Positions 26,634 to 34,749 of a DNA stretch of 36,944 nucleotides are shown piece after piece (position 1 is the first letter of the stretch; each line of letters starts with the position of its first letter). The position numbers were made by a program, and so were the translations under genes. The DNA is from Hyphomicrobiales bacterium (lineage in GTDB: Bacteria; Pseudomonadota; Alphaproteobacteria; Rhizobiales; JAJFHB01): assembly GCA_021775615.1 (NCBI GenBank), contig JAJFHL010000018.1, positions 1 to 36,944 of the forward strand, in the 5' to 3' direction. The notes under the pieces were generated by a model that was not told the DNA's origin, ran no database searches, and saw only the letters and a list, made by a program, of their open reading frames with translations.

Positions 26634-27494
26634 ATGCGCTACGAAGCTCCCAGCACCATCGATCAGGCGGTTGAGATCCTCAGCCAGGCCGACGGCATCA
26701 CCCGCGTACTCGCGGGCGGCACCGACGTCATCGTGCAGATGCGTTCCGGCATGGTCGAGCCCGATCTGGTGGTCGACATCAAACGCATCGACGCCATGCA
26801 TGAGATCACGCCTGAAGATGGCGGTTTCCGGGTGGGCGCCGCGGTTTCGGGCGCCCAGCTTGGCGAGCATGACGGCGTCAAGGCGCTGTGGCCCGGCGTG
26901 GTCGAGGCGACTGAGCTGATCGGTTCGACCCAGGTCCAGGGCCGCGCCACCATGGTCGGCAACCTCTGCAACGCATCGCCCGCCGCCGACAGCGTGCCGG
27001 CGCTGGTCACCGCCGGCGCAATCGTTTCGATTGTCGGTCCCGGCGGCGCCAGGCGCGAGATCCCCGCCTATGAAGTCACCACCGGCCCCGGCAAGACGTC
27101 TCTCGAAAAAGGAGAGATCGTCGAATCGATCCTCCTGCCCGCAAGGCCGGCCCGGTCCGGCGACGCCTATCTGCGGTTCATCCCGCGCACCGAAATGGAC
27201 ATCGCCGTGGTCGGCGCCGGGGTCGCGCTTACGCTCCATCCCGACGGTACCTGCGCCGAGGCGAAGGTCGCGCTCGGCGCGGTGGCCGAGGTTGTTCTCC
27301 TCGTCGAACCGGCGGCAAGCGCCATCGTCGGCACGCGCCTTGAAGACGAAGCGCTCGATGCGCTCGCCGCGGCGGCCTCTGCCGCCTGCCGGCCGATCGA
27401 CGACAAGCGCGGCACGATCGAGTTCCGCACCAAGGTTGCAGGCGTGCTCGCAAGGCGGGCTGCGGTCATTGCCCATGACAGGGCGCGAGGTTAA
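26634..27494 (+). CDS. Molybdenum hydroxylase FAD subunit (CoxM/CutM type)
   Basis: The medium subunit of a xanthine-dehydrogenase-family hydroxylase, 286 residues. It passes electrons from the 2Fe-2S centres to its FAD and then to an acceptor. FAD-binding motifs are LAGGTDVIVQM (about 23-33) and GRATMVGNLCNASPAADSVPALVTAGA (about 103-129). AAGGAGA precedes the ATG by eight bases. It is the first gene of a tightly packed M-S-L-moaD-like unit, with three bases to the next gene. Confidence 0.93.
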   Translation: MRYEAPSTIDQAVEILSQADGITRVLAGGTDVIVQMRSGMVEPDLVVDIKRIDAMHEITPEDGGFRVGAAVSGAQLGEHDGVKALWPGVVEATELIGSTQVQGRATMVGNLCNASPAADSVPALVTAGAIVSIVGPGGARREIPAYEVTTGPGKTSLEKGEIVESILLPARPARSGDAYLRFIPRTEMDIAVVGAGVALTLHPDGTCAEAKVALGAVAEVVLLVEPAASAIVGTRLEDEALDALAAAASAACRPIDDKRGTIEFRTKVAGVLARRAAVIAHDRARG

Positions 27495-27497
27495 GTC

Positions 27498-27974
27498 ATG
27501 TCTCAGATTCACGTATCCACCACCATCAACGGCGATCCGGCGGAGTTCCTCTGCGAGCCGGACGAAACCCTGCTCGACGTTCTGCGCGATCGTCTCGGGC
27601 TGACCGGCTCCAAGGAAGGCTGCGGATCGGGCGATTGCGGCGCCTGTTCGGTGACCGTCGACGACCGGCTGGTCTGCTCCTGCCTGATGCTTGGCGCCGA
27701 GGCGGACGGCCGCGACATCGGCACCATCGAGGGATTGGCTGAAGGCGAGCACCTGCACCCCCTGCAGCGCAAGTTTCTCGACCATGCGGCCCTGCAATGC
27801 GGCGTCTGCACGCCGGGATTCCTGGTTGCCGCAAAAGCGCTGCTCGACCACAATCCGGACCCAAGCGAAACCGAAGTGCGCTACTGGCTTGCCGGCAATC
27901 TATGCCGCTGCACCGGTTATGATAAGATTGTTCGCGCCGTGCTCGACACGGCCGCCGAAATGAAGGGAGCCTGA
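27498..27974 (+). CDS. Molybdenum hydroxylase 2Fe-2S subunit (CoxS type)
   Basis: The small electron-transfer subunit, 158 residues. The plant-type ferredoxin cluster motif is GCGSGDCGACSV (C42, C47, C50) with C62. The second, all-helical cluster domain uses CGVC (C101, C104) and CRC (C136, C138) in NLCRCTGYDKIVRAV. All eight ligands are present, so both clusters should assemble. One base separates its stop from the large-subunit ATG. Confidence 0.95.
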   Translation: MSQIHVSTTINGDPAEFLCEPDETLLDVLRDRLGLTGSKEGCGSGDCGACSVTVDDRLVCSCLMLGAEADGRDIGTIEGLAEGEHLHPLQRKFLDHAALQCGVCTPGFLVAAKALLDHNPDPSETEVRYWLAGNLCRCTGYDKIVRAVLDTAAEMKGA

Positions 27975-27975
27975 C

Positions 27976-30246
27976 ATGCTGGATAAAGCGAAAGACGCAG
28001 TCATCGATCGTGAATTCAAGCTCGTCGGCTCCAGGCCGGTGCGCCCCGACGGTGTCGACAAGGTGACCGGCCGCGCCCGGTTCGGCGCCGACATTTCTGC
28101 CCCCGGCATGCTCGTCGGCAAAGTGCTGCGCTCGCCGCATGCCCACGCCCGGATTCACTCCATCGACATCCATGCCGCCCTCCAGGTTCCCGGCGTAAAG
28201 GCCGTGGTGACCCGCGATGATTTCGCCGAGAACGCCAAGCACAAGGACGTTCTGTGCAACGTGATGGCGCGCGACAAGGCACTTTACGAAGGCCACGCGG
28301 TGGCCGCAGTGGCGGCGACCAGTGCGGCTGCCGCCCGCAAGGCGCTCAAGCTCATCAAGATCGATTACGACATCCTGCCTCACGTCACCGATGTGGACGA
28401 GGCGATGCGCGATGACGCACCGCTTCTGCACGACGACATGATCACATCTGGCGTCGATCCGGCGCCCGAGAAACCGTCAAACGTCGCCCGGCGCTTTGAA
28501 TTCGGTCATGGCGATGTCGACGACGGTTTCGCCAAGGCCGACGTGGTCATTGAGCGCGAATTCAAGACAGAGGCGGCGCATCAGGCCTATATCGAACCCC
28601 ATGCCTGCCTCGCCAGTCTGACCGAAGACGGCCATGGCGAGCTGTTCTGCTGCACCCAGGGCCATTATGCGGTGCGCGATATCTGCGCTTCCCTGTGCGG
28701 TCTGGAAGTCTCCAAGCTGCGCGTCACCGCCTCGGAGATCGGCGGCGGCTTCGGCGGCAAGACAACGGTTTTTCTCGAGCCGCTGGCGCTCGTGCTGTCG
28801 CGCAAGACCGGCCGCCCGGTCAAGATGGTGATGAGCCGCGACGAGGTGTTCCGCGCATCGGGTCCCACCGCAAGCACATCCTCTTCGATCAAGATCGGCG
28901 CCACCCGGGACGGCAGGATCACCGCCGGCCAGGGTGAATTCCGCTATCAGGGCGGCGCCTTCACCGGTTCTCCGGTGCAGTTTGGCGCCATGTGCGCCTT
29001 TGCCTGCTATGCGCTCGATAACGTCAAGACCGTCGGCTATGACGTGGTGACCAACCGGCCCAAGCAGGCGGCCTACCGGGCGCCGGGCGCGCCCATGGCG
29101 GCCTTCGCGGTGGAAAGCGTCATCGAAGAGCTCGCCGTCAAGCTCGGCATCGATCCGATCGAATTCCGCCTCAAGAACGCGGCCCAGGAAGGTGACAAGT
29201 CGTCCTACGGCCCGACCTTCCCGCGGATCGGCCTGATCGAGACCCTCGAAGCCGCAAAGGCCCATGAGCACTATTCCGCTCCGCTCGGCCCCAATCAGGG
29301 TCGCGGCGTGGCGTCCGGTTACTGGTTCAACTTCGGCGGCGCCACGTCCGTCTCCCTCAACATCCATCCCGACGGCACCGTCGCGCTGGTGGTCGGCACA
29401 CCCGATATCGGCGGCTCGCGCGCCTCAATGACGCTTATGGCGGCCGAAGAGCTCGGCATCCCCTATGACAAGGTCAATTGCATTGTCGCCGACACCGCTT
29501 CGCTCGGCCTCAACGAGACCAGCCACGGCAGCCGGGTGACCTTCGCTTCAGGCCTTGCCACAATCGAAGCGGCCCGCAACGCCAAGACGGAAATGTGCGC
29601 CCGCGCCGCGATGATCTGGGAGATTTCCGAAGAAGCCGTGACCTGGGAGGACGGCCATGCCAAGCCTGCCGGGGCCAATGCCGGCGACTTCGAGCCCATG
29701 TCGCTCGCCGACATCGCCAAGATCGCCGAGAAGACCGGCGGTCCCATTTCGGGCCATTTCGAGAAGAACCCGGCCGGCGCCGGCGCCAGTTTCGCCACCC
29801 ATATCGTCGATGTGGAAGTCGATCCCGAAACCGGACGCGTCGAGGTCAAGCGCTTCACCGCCGTTCAGGACGCCGGCAAGGCGATCCACCCGTCTTACGT
29901 CGAAGGCCAGTTCCAGGGCGGCGCCGTCCAGGGCGTCGGCTGGGCGCTCAACGAGGAATATGTCTACGGCCCCGACGGCAAGATGCAGAACGCCGGTTTC
30001 CTCGACTACCGTGTGCCGGTCTGTTCCGACCTGCCGATGATCGACACGGTGATCGTCGAGGTGCCGAACCCGGGCCACCCCTATGGGGTGCGCGGCGTCG
30101 GCGAGACCGGCATCGTGCCGCCCATGGCGGCGGTCGCCAATGCCCTGTCGGCGGCAGCCGGCGTGCGCATGACCGAATTGCCCATGTCGCCGCCCAAGGT
30201 GTTGAGGGCGATTGACGACACGCGCCCGTCGATCGCGGCAGAGTAG
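27976..30246 (+). CDS. Molybdenum hydroxylase large subunit (molybdopterin-cytosine-dinucleotide type)
   Basis: The catalytic subunit, 756 residues, expected to hydroxylate an aldehyde, heterocycle or similar carbon centre. GGGFGGKT (256-263), the active-site loop AYRAPGAPM (366-374) and the catalytic Glu in RGVGETG (E710) are intact. The loop is neither AYRCSFR of true CO dehydrogenase nor AYRGAGR of the form-II group, so CO oxidation is unlikely despite the coxM-S-L order. The substrate cannot be read from sequence. No coxD/E/F/G maturation gene is adjacent; the next gene is MoaD-like. Confidence 0.93.
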   Translation: MLDKAKDAVIDREFKLVGSRPVRPDGVDKVTGRARFGADISAPGMLVGKVLRSPHAHARIHSIDIHAALQVPGVKAVVTRDDFAENAKHKDVLCNVMARDKALYEGHAVAAVAATSAAAARKALKLIKIDYDILPHVTDVDEAMRDDAPLLHDDMITSGVDPAPEKPSNVARRFEFGHGDVDDGFAKADVVIEREFKTEAAHQAYIEPHACLASLTEDGHGELFCCTQGHYAVRDICASLCGLEVSKLRVTASEIGGGFGGKTTVFLEPLALVLSRKTGRPVKMVMSRDEVFRASGPTASTSSSIKIGATRDGRITAGQGEFRYQGGAFTGSPVQFGAMCAFACYALDNVKTVGYDVVTNRPKQAAYRAPGAPMAAFAVESVIEELAVKLGIDPIEFRLKNAAQEGDKSSYGPTFPRIGLIETLEAAKAHEHYSAPLGPNQGRGVASGYWFNFGGATSVSLNIHPDGTVALVVGTPDIGGSRASMTLMAAEELGIPYDKVNCIVADTASLGLNETSHGSRVTFASGLATIEAARNAKTEMCARAAMIWEISEEAVTWEDGHAKPAGANAGDFEPMSLADIAKIAEKTGGPISGHFEKNPAGAGASFATHIVDVEVDPETGRVEVKRFTAVQDAGKAIHPSYVEGQFQGGAVQGVGWALNEEYVYGPDGKMQNAGFLDYRVPVCSDLPMIDTVIVEVPNPGHPYGVRGVGETGIVPPMAAVANALSAAAGVRMTELPMSPPKVLRAIDDTRPSIAAE

Positions 30247-30249
30247 GCC

Positions 30250-30495
30250 ATGGTCCAGGTCGGCCTCTGGGGATCTCTCAAAGCCGCCGTCGGCGGCGTC
30301 GACACGGTCGAGGTCGAGGCCGCCAACATCCGCCAGTTGCTGAACCGTCTTTCCGAAGCCCATCCCGGCCTGGCGCCGGTCATCGAAAAGGGCGTCGCCG
30401 TCTCCATTGACGGCGAGATCCACCAGGACAACTGGTTCGCCGAGATCCCGCCGGGAAGCGAAGTCTACGTCCTGCCCCATATGGAAGGCGGTTGA
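30250..30495 (+). CDS. MoaD/ThiS-like small sulfur-carrier protein
   Basis: An 81-residue beta-grasp protein ending in Gly-Gly (HMEGG), the tail that MoeB/ThiF-type enzymes adenylate and thiocarboxylate. Blocks are VGLWGSLKAAVGG, RQLLNRLSEAHPGLAPVIEKGVAVSIDGE and IPPGSEVYVLPHMEGG. It begins three bases after the hydroxylase large-subunit stop and is clearly in the same operon. A dedicated carrier could serve molybdopterin synthesis or insertion of the terminal sulfido ligand of the Mo centre. No MoaE-like partner is seen in the window. Confidence 0.85.
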   Translation: MVQVGLWGSLKAAVGGVDTVEVEAANIRQLLNRLSEAHPGLAPVIEKGVAVSIDGEIHQDNWFAEIPPGSEVYVLPHMEGG

Positions 30496-30535
30496 GCGTC
30501 AGGAGTGGGCCGGTGCAGATTTACCGCATAACCCC

Positions 30536-31882
30536 CTAAATCAGGCTTTTCATATCGGCAGAGAACGTCGGAAACGCGAACGGCGACGCCTTCAGATCGC
30601 TTGCCGCTATGCCGTGGCGCATGGCAAGCGCGAAGAGGTGGATCAATTCCTCGCCCTGGTGGCCGACCATATGGGCGCCGACGATCTTGTCGCTCGCCTC
30701 GTCGACCAGCACCTTTGACCAGGCGACCGTCTCTGCGTAGGTCCTGGTGGAGAACCAGCCGGCCATGTCCGACGTGGTGACCTTGACCTTCAGCCCCTGT
30801 TCGCCGGCTTCCTTCTCGGTCAGGCCGACCGTGCTCAACGCCGGAACCGTGTAGACGGCGCTCGGGTTTGCCGCATAGTCGGGTTTCTCGGTGGGGCCGT
30901 TGACGATGTTGTGACCGACGATACGCCCTTCGTAGGTTGCGACCGGCGAAAGCTGCGCGGAGTGAACCAGTGCGTCGCCGGCAACCCAGACAGATGGGTT
31001 CGACGTCGAACGAAGATACTCGTCCACTTCAACGCGAATGCCGTCATGTTTGACATTGCCGGCATCGAGATCGAGACCGTCCACATTGGCGATCCGTCCA
31101 GCGCCGTTGACCACTCTGTCCGCAACGGTTTCCTGGTCACCCCCGTCGTGCTGGTAAGACACTTTGAGCTTGCCGTTCGACTTGGCGATTTCCTGGACCG
31201 TCACGCCGGTCTTGACCGTGACGCCGAGCCGCTCGGTTTCGCCCCGGATCGCCGCGACCGCATCTGCGTCCATGCGTGGCAGAAGTTGCGGCAGCGCTTC
31301 CAGTATCGTCACCCTGGTGCCGGCACGGGCGTAGACATGGCTGAATTCCATGGCAATGACACCGCCGCCGATAAAGACCACCTCGTCAGGCTGGCGGCGT
31401 TCGGACAGCACATCGTCGGACGTGATCATGAGTTCCGCACCGGGAATCGGCAGAGGCCTTGGCTTCGAGCCGGTGGCGATGACGATGTTGTCACCCTCGA
31501 TAACCGTACCGTCAACGTCGACCTGGTTGGGACCGGTGAACTTCGCACGGCCACGGAAAACCGTGCCGCGCTTCTCCGCCACGTCATGCATGTTCTCAGG
31601 TATCGCCGCGATCAGGTCCTTTTCGCGGTCGATCAGTTTGCCCCAATCGAGCTTCGGCTTGCCCACCTCTATGCCGTGGACCGGTGCGAGTTCGATCTCG
31701 TGCAATGCATGGGCCGCGGCGACAAGGACCTTTTTCGGCGTGCAGCCACGGTTCGGGCAGGTTCCGCCGAAATCCAGCATCTCGATGAATGCGATGCTCT
31801 TTCCCGCGTCGTGTGCAATGGCGGAAACGCCAAAGCCGGCATTGCCGCCTCCGATAATGACAACGTCGAAACGGCTGGTCAT
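30536..31882 (-). CDS. FAD-dependent pyridine nucleotide-disulfide oxidoreductase
   Basis: A glutathione-reductase/mercuric-reductase-like flavoprotein of 448 residues. FAD motif IIGGGNAGFG (9-18), redox cysteines GGTCPNRGCTPKK (C42, C47), NAD(P) motif FIGGGVIAMEFSHVYARAG, and the second FAD motif ..NPSVWVAGDAL are present. At the C-terminus the classical HPT..E dimer-interface motif reads PFAFPTFSADMK, so the catalytic His is replaced by Phe. This points away from glutathione or lipoamide reduction and towards a less-defined subgroup. It is convergent with the MoaD-like gene. Confidence 0.88.
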   Translation of the reverse strand: MTSRFDVVIIGGGNAGFGVSAIAHDAGKSIAFIEMLDFGGTCPNRGCTPKKVLVAAAHALHEIELAPVHGIEVGKPKLDWGKLIDREKDLIAAIPENMHDVAEKRGTVFRGRAKFTGPNQVDVDGTVIEGDNIVIATGSKPRPLPIPGAELMITSDDVLSERRQPDEVVFIGGGVIAMEFSHVYARAGTRVTILEALPQLLPRMDADAVAAIRGETERLGVTVKTGVTVQEIAKSNGKLKVSYQHDGGDQETVADRVVNGAGRIANVDGLDLDAGNVKHDGIRVEVDEYLRSTSNPSVWVAGDALVHSAQLSPVATYEGRIVGHNIVNGPTEKPDYAANPSAVYTVPALSTVGLTEKEAGEQGLKVKVTTSDMAGWFSTRTYAETVAWSKVLVDEASDKIVGAHMVGHQGEELIHLFALAMRHGIAASDLKASPFAFPTFSADMKSLI

Positions 31883-31979
31883 GGTCTTTCTCCTTCAAAC
31901 GGTTCCACAATCATGATGCGTGTGCAGCCGAAAGGTTACAAGACGCCTGCGCCAGACTGAGCCGGTGGGGTCGGCTTGC

Positions 31980-32774
31980 CTACGGCGCCATCGCCACCGG
32001 CAATGAGATTTCGCGCAAGAGCTTTCGACGGATGGCGGCGGCGTAGTCAGCAAAGGTGTTGGCGGTCATGACGAAGGACCCTTGGCCGCCGGTGACATTG
32101 GAGCGGAAATAGCGGCCAAGGGCGCGGTCGCCATCGAGAATTGCGAGGCCGTTGATCACCACCCCCTGCGCGACGATCAGATCGCGCATGGCGCCCGGCT
32201 GTGACCCTGAATTGTTGCGCCCGTCCCCGGACACATCGATCACCCGGCGGGTCCCGCGAAACCCGTTCTCCTCGAACAGGGTGAACGCCATCTTCAAGGC
32301 GCGCGATATGGCGGTGCCATTACCGACGAAATGTCTCGGGCTGGTTTCGATGGCATGGGCAAAACGCTCGGCCGATGCGGCATCGCGAACGTGTGTCCAG
32401 TTCACCGCGATGCGCTGCTGCAGGCCGACACCCCACTGCATCAGGACAACGGCGATGCCGTTTTCGCCGGCCCCCCGGATCGCGGCAAGTACGCTGGGGT
32501 CGCGAAAGGCATTCGCCAGCCCCAGCATCTGCAGGGCGAACTCGCCGGTGCTGACGCTCACCGACGTGTCGACGGCGAGCACCAGTTCCAGCGCGACTGG
32601 CTGACGGTACCGAGCCGGACGGGCCCCTGCCGGGTTCGCAATCTCCGCTCGGGCAATCTCTGCCGGCCCGGTTTGGTTTGATCGGTCGTCGGCACGCCCG
32701 GTCGGCACGACGTACAGACCGTACGCCAGGGCGAGGGCGATGCGGACGGCACTCCTAGTATGCGATGTGTTCAT
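31980..32774 (-). CDS. Secreted DUF1194 (von Willebrand factor A-like) protein
   Basis: A 264-residue exported protein with a VWA-like fold. The ATG at 32774 (MNTSHTRSAVRIALALAYGLYVV) gives an N-terminal signal or anchor, cleavable near GRADD. The metal-binding MIDAS motif is DTSVS (D69, S71, S73), followed by RRVIDVSGDGRNNSG (second metal loop) and ASPR/GNGTAIS. DUF1194 proteins are common in alphaproteobacteria and their function is not known to me. The longer frame to 32825 lacks a sensible signal peptide start. Confidence 0.85.
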   Translation of the reverse strand: MNTSHTRSAVRIALALAYGLYVVPTGRADDRSNQTGPAEIARAEIANPAGARPARYRQPVALELVLAVDTSVSVSTGEFALQMLGLANAFRDPSVLAAIRGAGENGIAVVLMQWGVGLQQRIAVNWTHVRDAASAERFAHAIETSPRHFVGNGTAISRALKMAFTLFEENGFRGTRRVIDVSGDGRNNSGSQPGAMRDLIVAQGVVINGLAILDGDRALGRYFRSNVTGGQGSFVMTANTFADYAAAIRRKLLREISLPVAMAP

Positions 32775-32865
32775 ATGAGCGAGGAAACCACACATTCCCG
32801 ATGTCCGGCAAGAATGCGGAAGCACCGTTTATCGGTTTCGAGCAATCACCCAGTTCACATGCTGC

Positions 32866-32915
32866 AGCGGGATCGGACGGAAAACCGGTATCCACTTTTC
32901 CTGATCCCGCTCTAG
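32866..32915. repeat. Interspersed palindromic repeat, copy 2
   Basis: Fifty bases identical to 23629-23678, including the inner GGAAAACCGG and the right inverted arm GATCCCGCTCTA. The left arm lacks the outer TAG of copy 1. It lies only 32 bases before the start codon of the PNPOx-fold gene, so here it is in a promoter or leader position rather than at a gene end. Confidence 0.9.
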
Positions 32916-32947
32916 ACTGCTCCATGGAACCGAGGAAGGGCATTGCC

Positions 32948-33604
32948 ATGACCGAGTTTTACGGCGAGGCGCACCGGGCGCTTCAGGACAGCTTTGACAG
33001 CCGCCGGCTGGCCGACACGCTGAAGGACCGGGTGATGCGCACCGCCCTCAGCGAGACCGACAAGCGGTTCATCGCGGCGGGCGACATGTTCTTTCTCTCC
33101 ACGGTCGATCACAACGGCTGGCCGAGTGTCTCCTACAAGGGCGGGCCCAAGGGCTTTGTAGAGGTGGTCGACGACAACACCCTTGCCTTCCCGTCTTATG
33201 ACGGCAACGGCATGTTCTATTCCGTGGGCAACATCGCCGAAAGCGCCAGGCTCGGCATGCTGTTCATCGACTTCGAGCGCCCACGGCGGCTGAGACTGCA
33301 TGGCACCGGCACGGTGTCGCTCGACGACCCTCTGATAGCCGACTACCCGGGCGCCCACCTGATCGTCCGCGTCGCCCTGGAAAACATCTTCACCAACTGC
33401 GGCCGCTACATCCACAAATACGACAAGCTGGCGCCGTCGGAATACATTCCCGACGAGAGGGCGCAGGCGCCGGTGCCGGACTGGAAGCGGGTCGACTTCC
33501 TGCGCGAGGCATTGCCCGAAAAGGACCGCGACGACGTCGACAAGGCCGGCGACGTGATGACCGAAGCCGAATACCGTAAGGATTTCTGGCGTGGGCTGGA
33601 ATAG
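32948..33604 (+). CDS. Pyridoxamine 5'-phosphate oxidase-fold flavoprotein
   Basis: A 218-residue split-barrel protein probably binding FMN or F420-like flavin. The blocks FLSTVDHNGWPSVSYKGGPKGFVEVVDDNTLAFPSYDGNGMFYSVGNI and RLRLHGTGTVS are typical of this family. AGGAAGG (32933-32939) lies eight bases before the ATG at 32948, which decides the start over the upstream frame that would run through the palindromic repeat. Reaction unknown; members are often annotated as general stress or flavin-dependent reductases. It is convergent with the second EamA transporter. Confidence 0.85.
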   Translation: MTEFYGEAHRALQDSFDSRRLADTLKDRVMRTALSETDKRFIAAGDMFFLSTVDHNGWPSVSYKGGPKGFVEVVDDNTLAFPSYDGNGMFYSVGNIAESARLGMLFIDFERPRRLRLHGTGTVSLDDPLIADYPGAHLIVRVALENIFTNCGRYIHKYDKLAPSEYIPDERAQAPVPDWKRVDFLREALPEKDRDDVDKAGDVMTEAEYRKDFWRGLE

Positions 33605-33647
33605 CGGCGAGGAGGTTGCAGCGCGGTTCTCTGCTTCATGACATCGC

Positions 33648-34601
33648 TTACGCGGAACCGGCTTCTTCGACCGGCCCACTTTTCGAGGATCGCGCCGCCA
33701 CGAGCAGGCCGGCCGCCGTGATGAGGATCATTCCGGCGATGGTCAGCAGATCGGGCGTCTCGGAGAAGAATACGAAGCCCCACATGGCGGCCGACACCAG
33801 ATAGGCATAGTCGAAGGTGGCAATGATCGGCGGCGCGGCAATTTGGTAGGCGCGCGCGACGCCGACGAAGTAAGCCGCCGAGAGCGCGCCGAGGAGCGCC
33901 ATCAATCCCCACTCCCGCACTCCCATCAGCGCCCAATCTCCGAGCAGGAACGGGAATGCCGCCTTCGTATCGGTTCCAAGGCCAATGAGAGCGAGCAGGC
34001 CCGTGGCGATCAGGCCGGCAACGAGAAACGAGGTATGCAGGGCGAGGGCCAGTGTCAGGGGCGCCTCGTCCCGGCATTTGCTGCGGGTGAGAACCATGGC
34101 GAGCGCATAGAATGCGGCGCCCAGCAGCGGCAGTAGCGTGAACCACGAAAAGGCATCGGTGCCGGGCTTCAAGATGGCGATGACGCCGAGAAAGCCGAGC
34201 AGGACACCGCCCCATTGGCGGCCGGTCACCGGCTCGCCGATCAGCACAGCCGAGAGCAGGGCAATCATGATCGGGTTGGTGTAGACCGCGACCGCCGCCA
34301 CGGACAGGCTGAGCACGGGAAGCGCGGCGTAAAAGGCGAGCCATGTGAGGAGCAGGAGGACGCTGCGAACAAGGGCCCACTTCGGTGACCGTGGCCTCAG
34401 ACCGACGCCGGTTGCGAGCAACACCGCAATGATGATCGGGATGGCGACAGCCGAGCGCGCGGCAAAGACCTGCCACACCGTTATGTTCGCACTGACGAGC
34501 TTCACCACGGCATCCGCGAAGGCCATCGTCAGGACCGACGCCAGGATGATCACGACACCTTGAGCCGTTTGATCGGGCCTCGCTTGTCCCCTGTCCGCCA
34601 T
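33648..34601 (-). CDS. EamA/DMT-family transporter (second copy)
   Basis: A ten-helix inner-membrane carrier of 317 residues. Repeat 1 shows WQVFAARSAVAIPIII and SLSVAAVAVYTNPIMIALLSAVLIGEPV, and repeat 2 IATFDYAYLVSAAMWGFVFFSETP. It is clearly related to, but not a recent duplicate of, the transporter at 23698-24618. I chose ATG 34601 (MADRGQARPDQ) over the ATG at 34646. It is divergent from a LysR regulator, which often means the regulator controls it. The substrate is unknown. Confidence 0.85.
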   Translation of the reverse strand: MADRGQARPDQTAQGVVIILASVLTMAFADAVVKLVSANITVWQVFAARSAVAIPIIIAVLLATGVGLRPRSPKWALVRSVLLLLTWLAFYAALPVLSLSVAAVAVYTNPIMIALLSAVLIGEPVTGRQWGGVLLGFLGVIAILKPGTDAFSWFTLLPLLGAAFYALAMVLTRSKCRDEAPLTLALALHTSFLVAGLIATGLLALIGLGTDTKAAFPFLLGDWALMGVREWGLMALLGALSAAYFVGVARAYQIAAPPIIATFDYAYLVSAAMWGFVFFSETPDLLTIAGMILITAAGLLVAARSSKSGPVEEAGSA

Positions 34602-34749
34602 CGCCTGTCCCCAGTGACCGTTCTTACGTGTGGCCTGTGCAACCACAGCCGTGACAGGCCCTCAACCGCATGGCTCCGCTATCGTAGCGGGGTGCACATT
34701 GTTTAAAAAGATATTGAGCTTGCACCATTTTGCTGTGAAAATTCGAATA

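Noticed and set aside
25815-27851. 678-codon open frame on the minus strand across leuB and the hydroxylase subunits
   Set aside because: It is antisense to leuB, coxM-like and coxS-like genes with full motif support, and its translation shows only low-complexity Gly/Arg/His-rich sequence typical of GC-rich shadow frames.
26634-30246. Aerobic CO dehydrogenase
   Set aside because: The large-subunit loop is AYRAPGAP, not AYRCSFR or AYRGAGR, and no cox maturation genes are adjacent.
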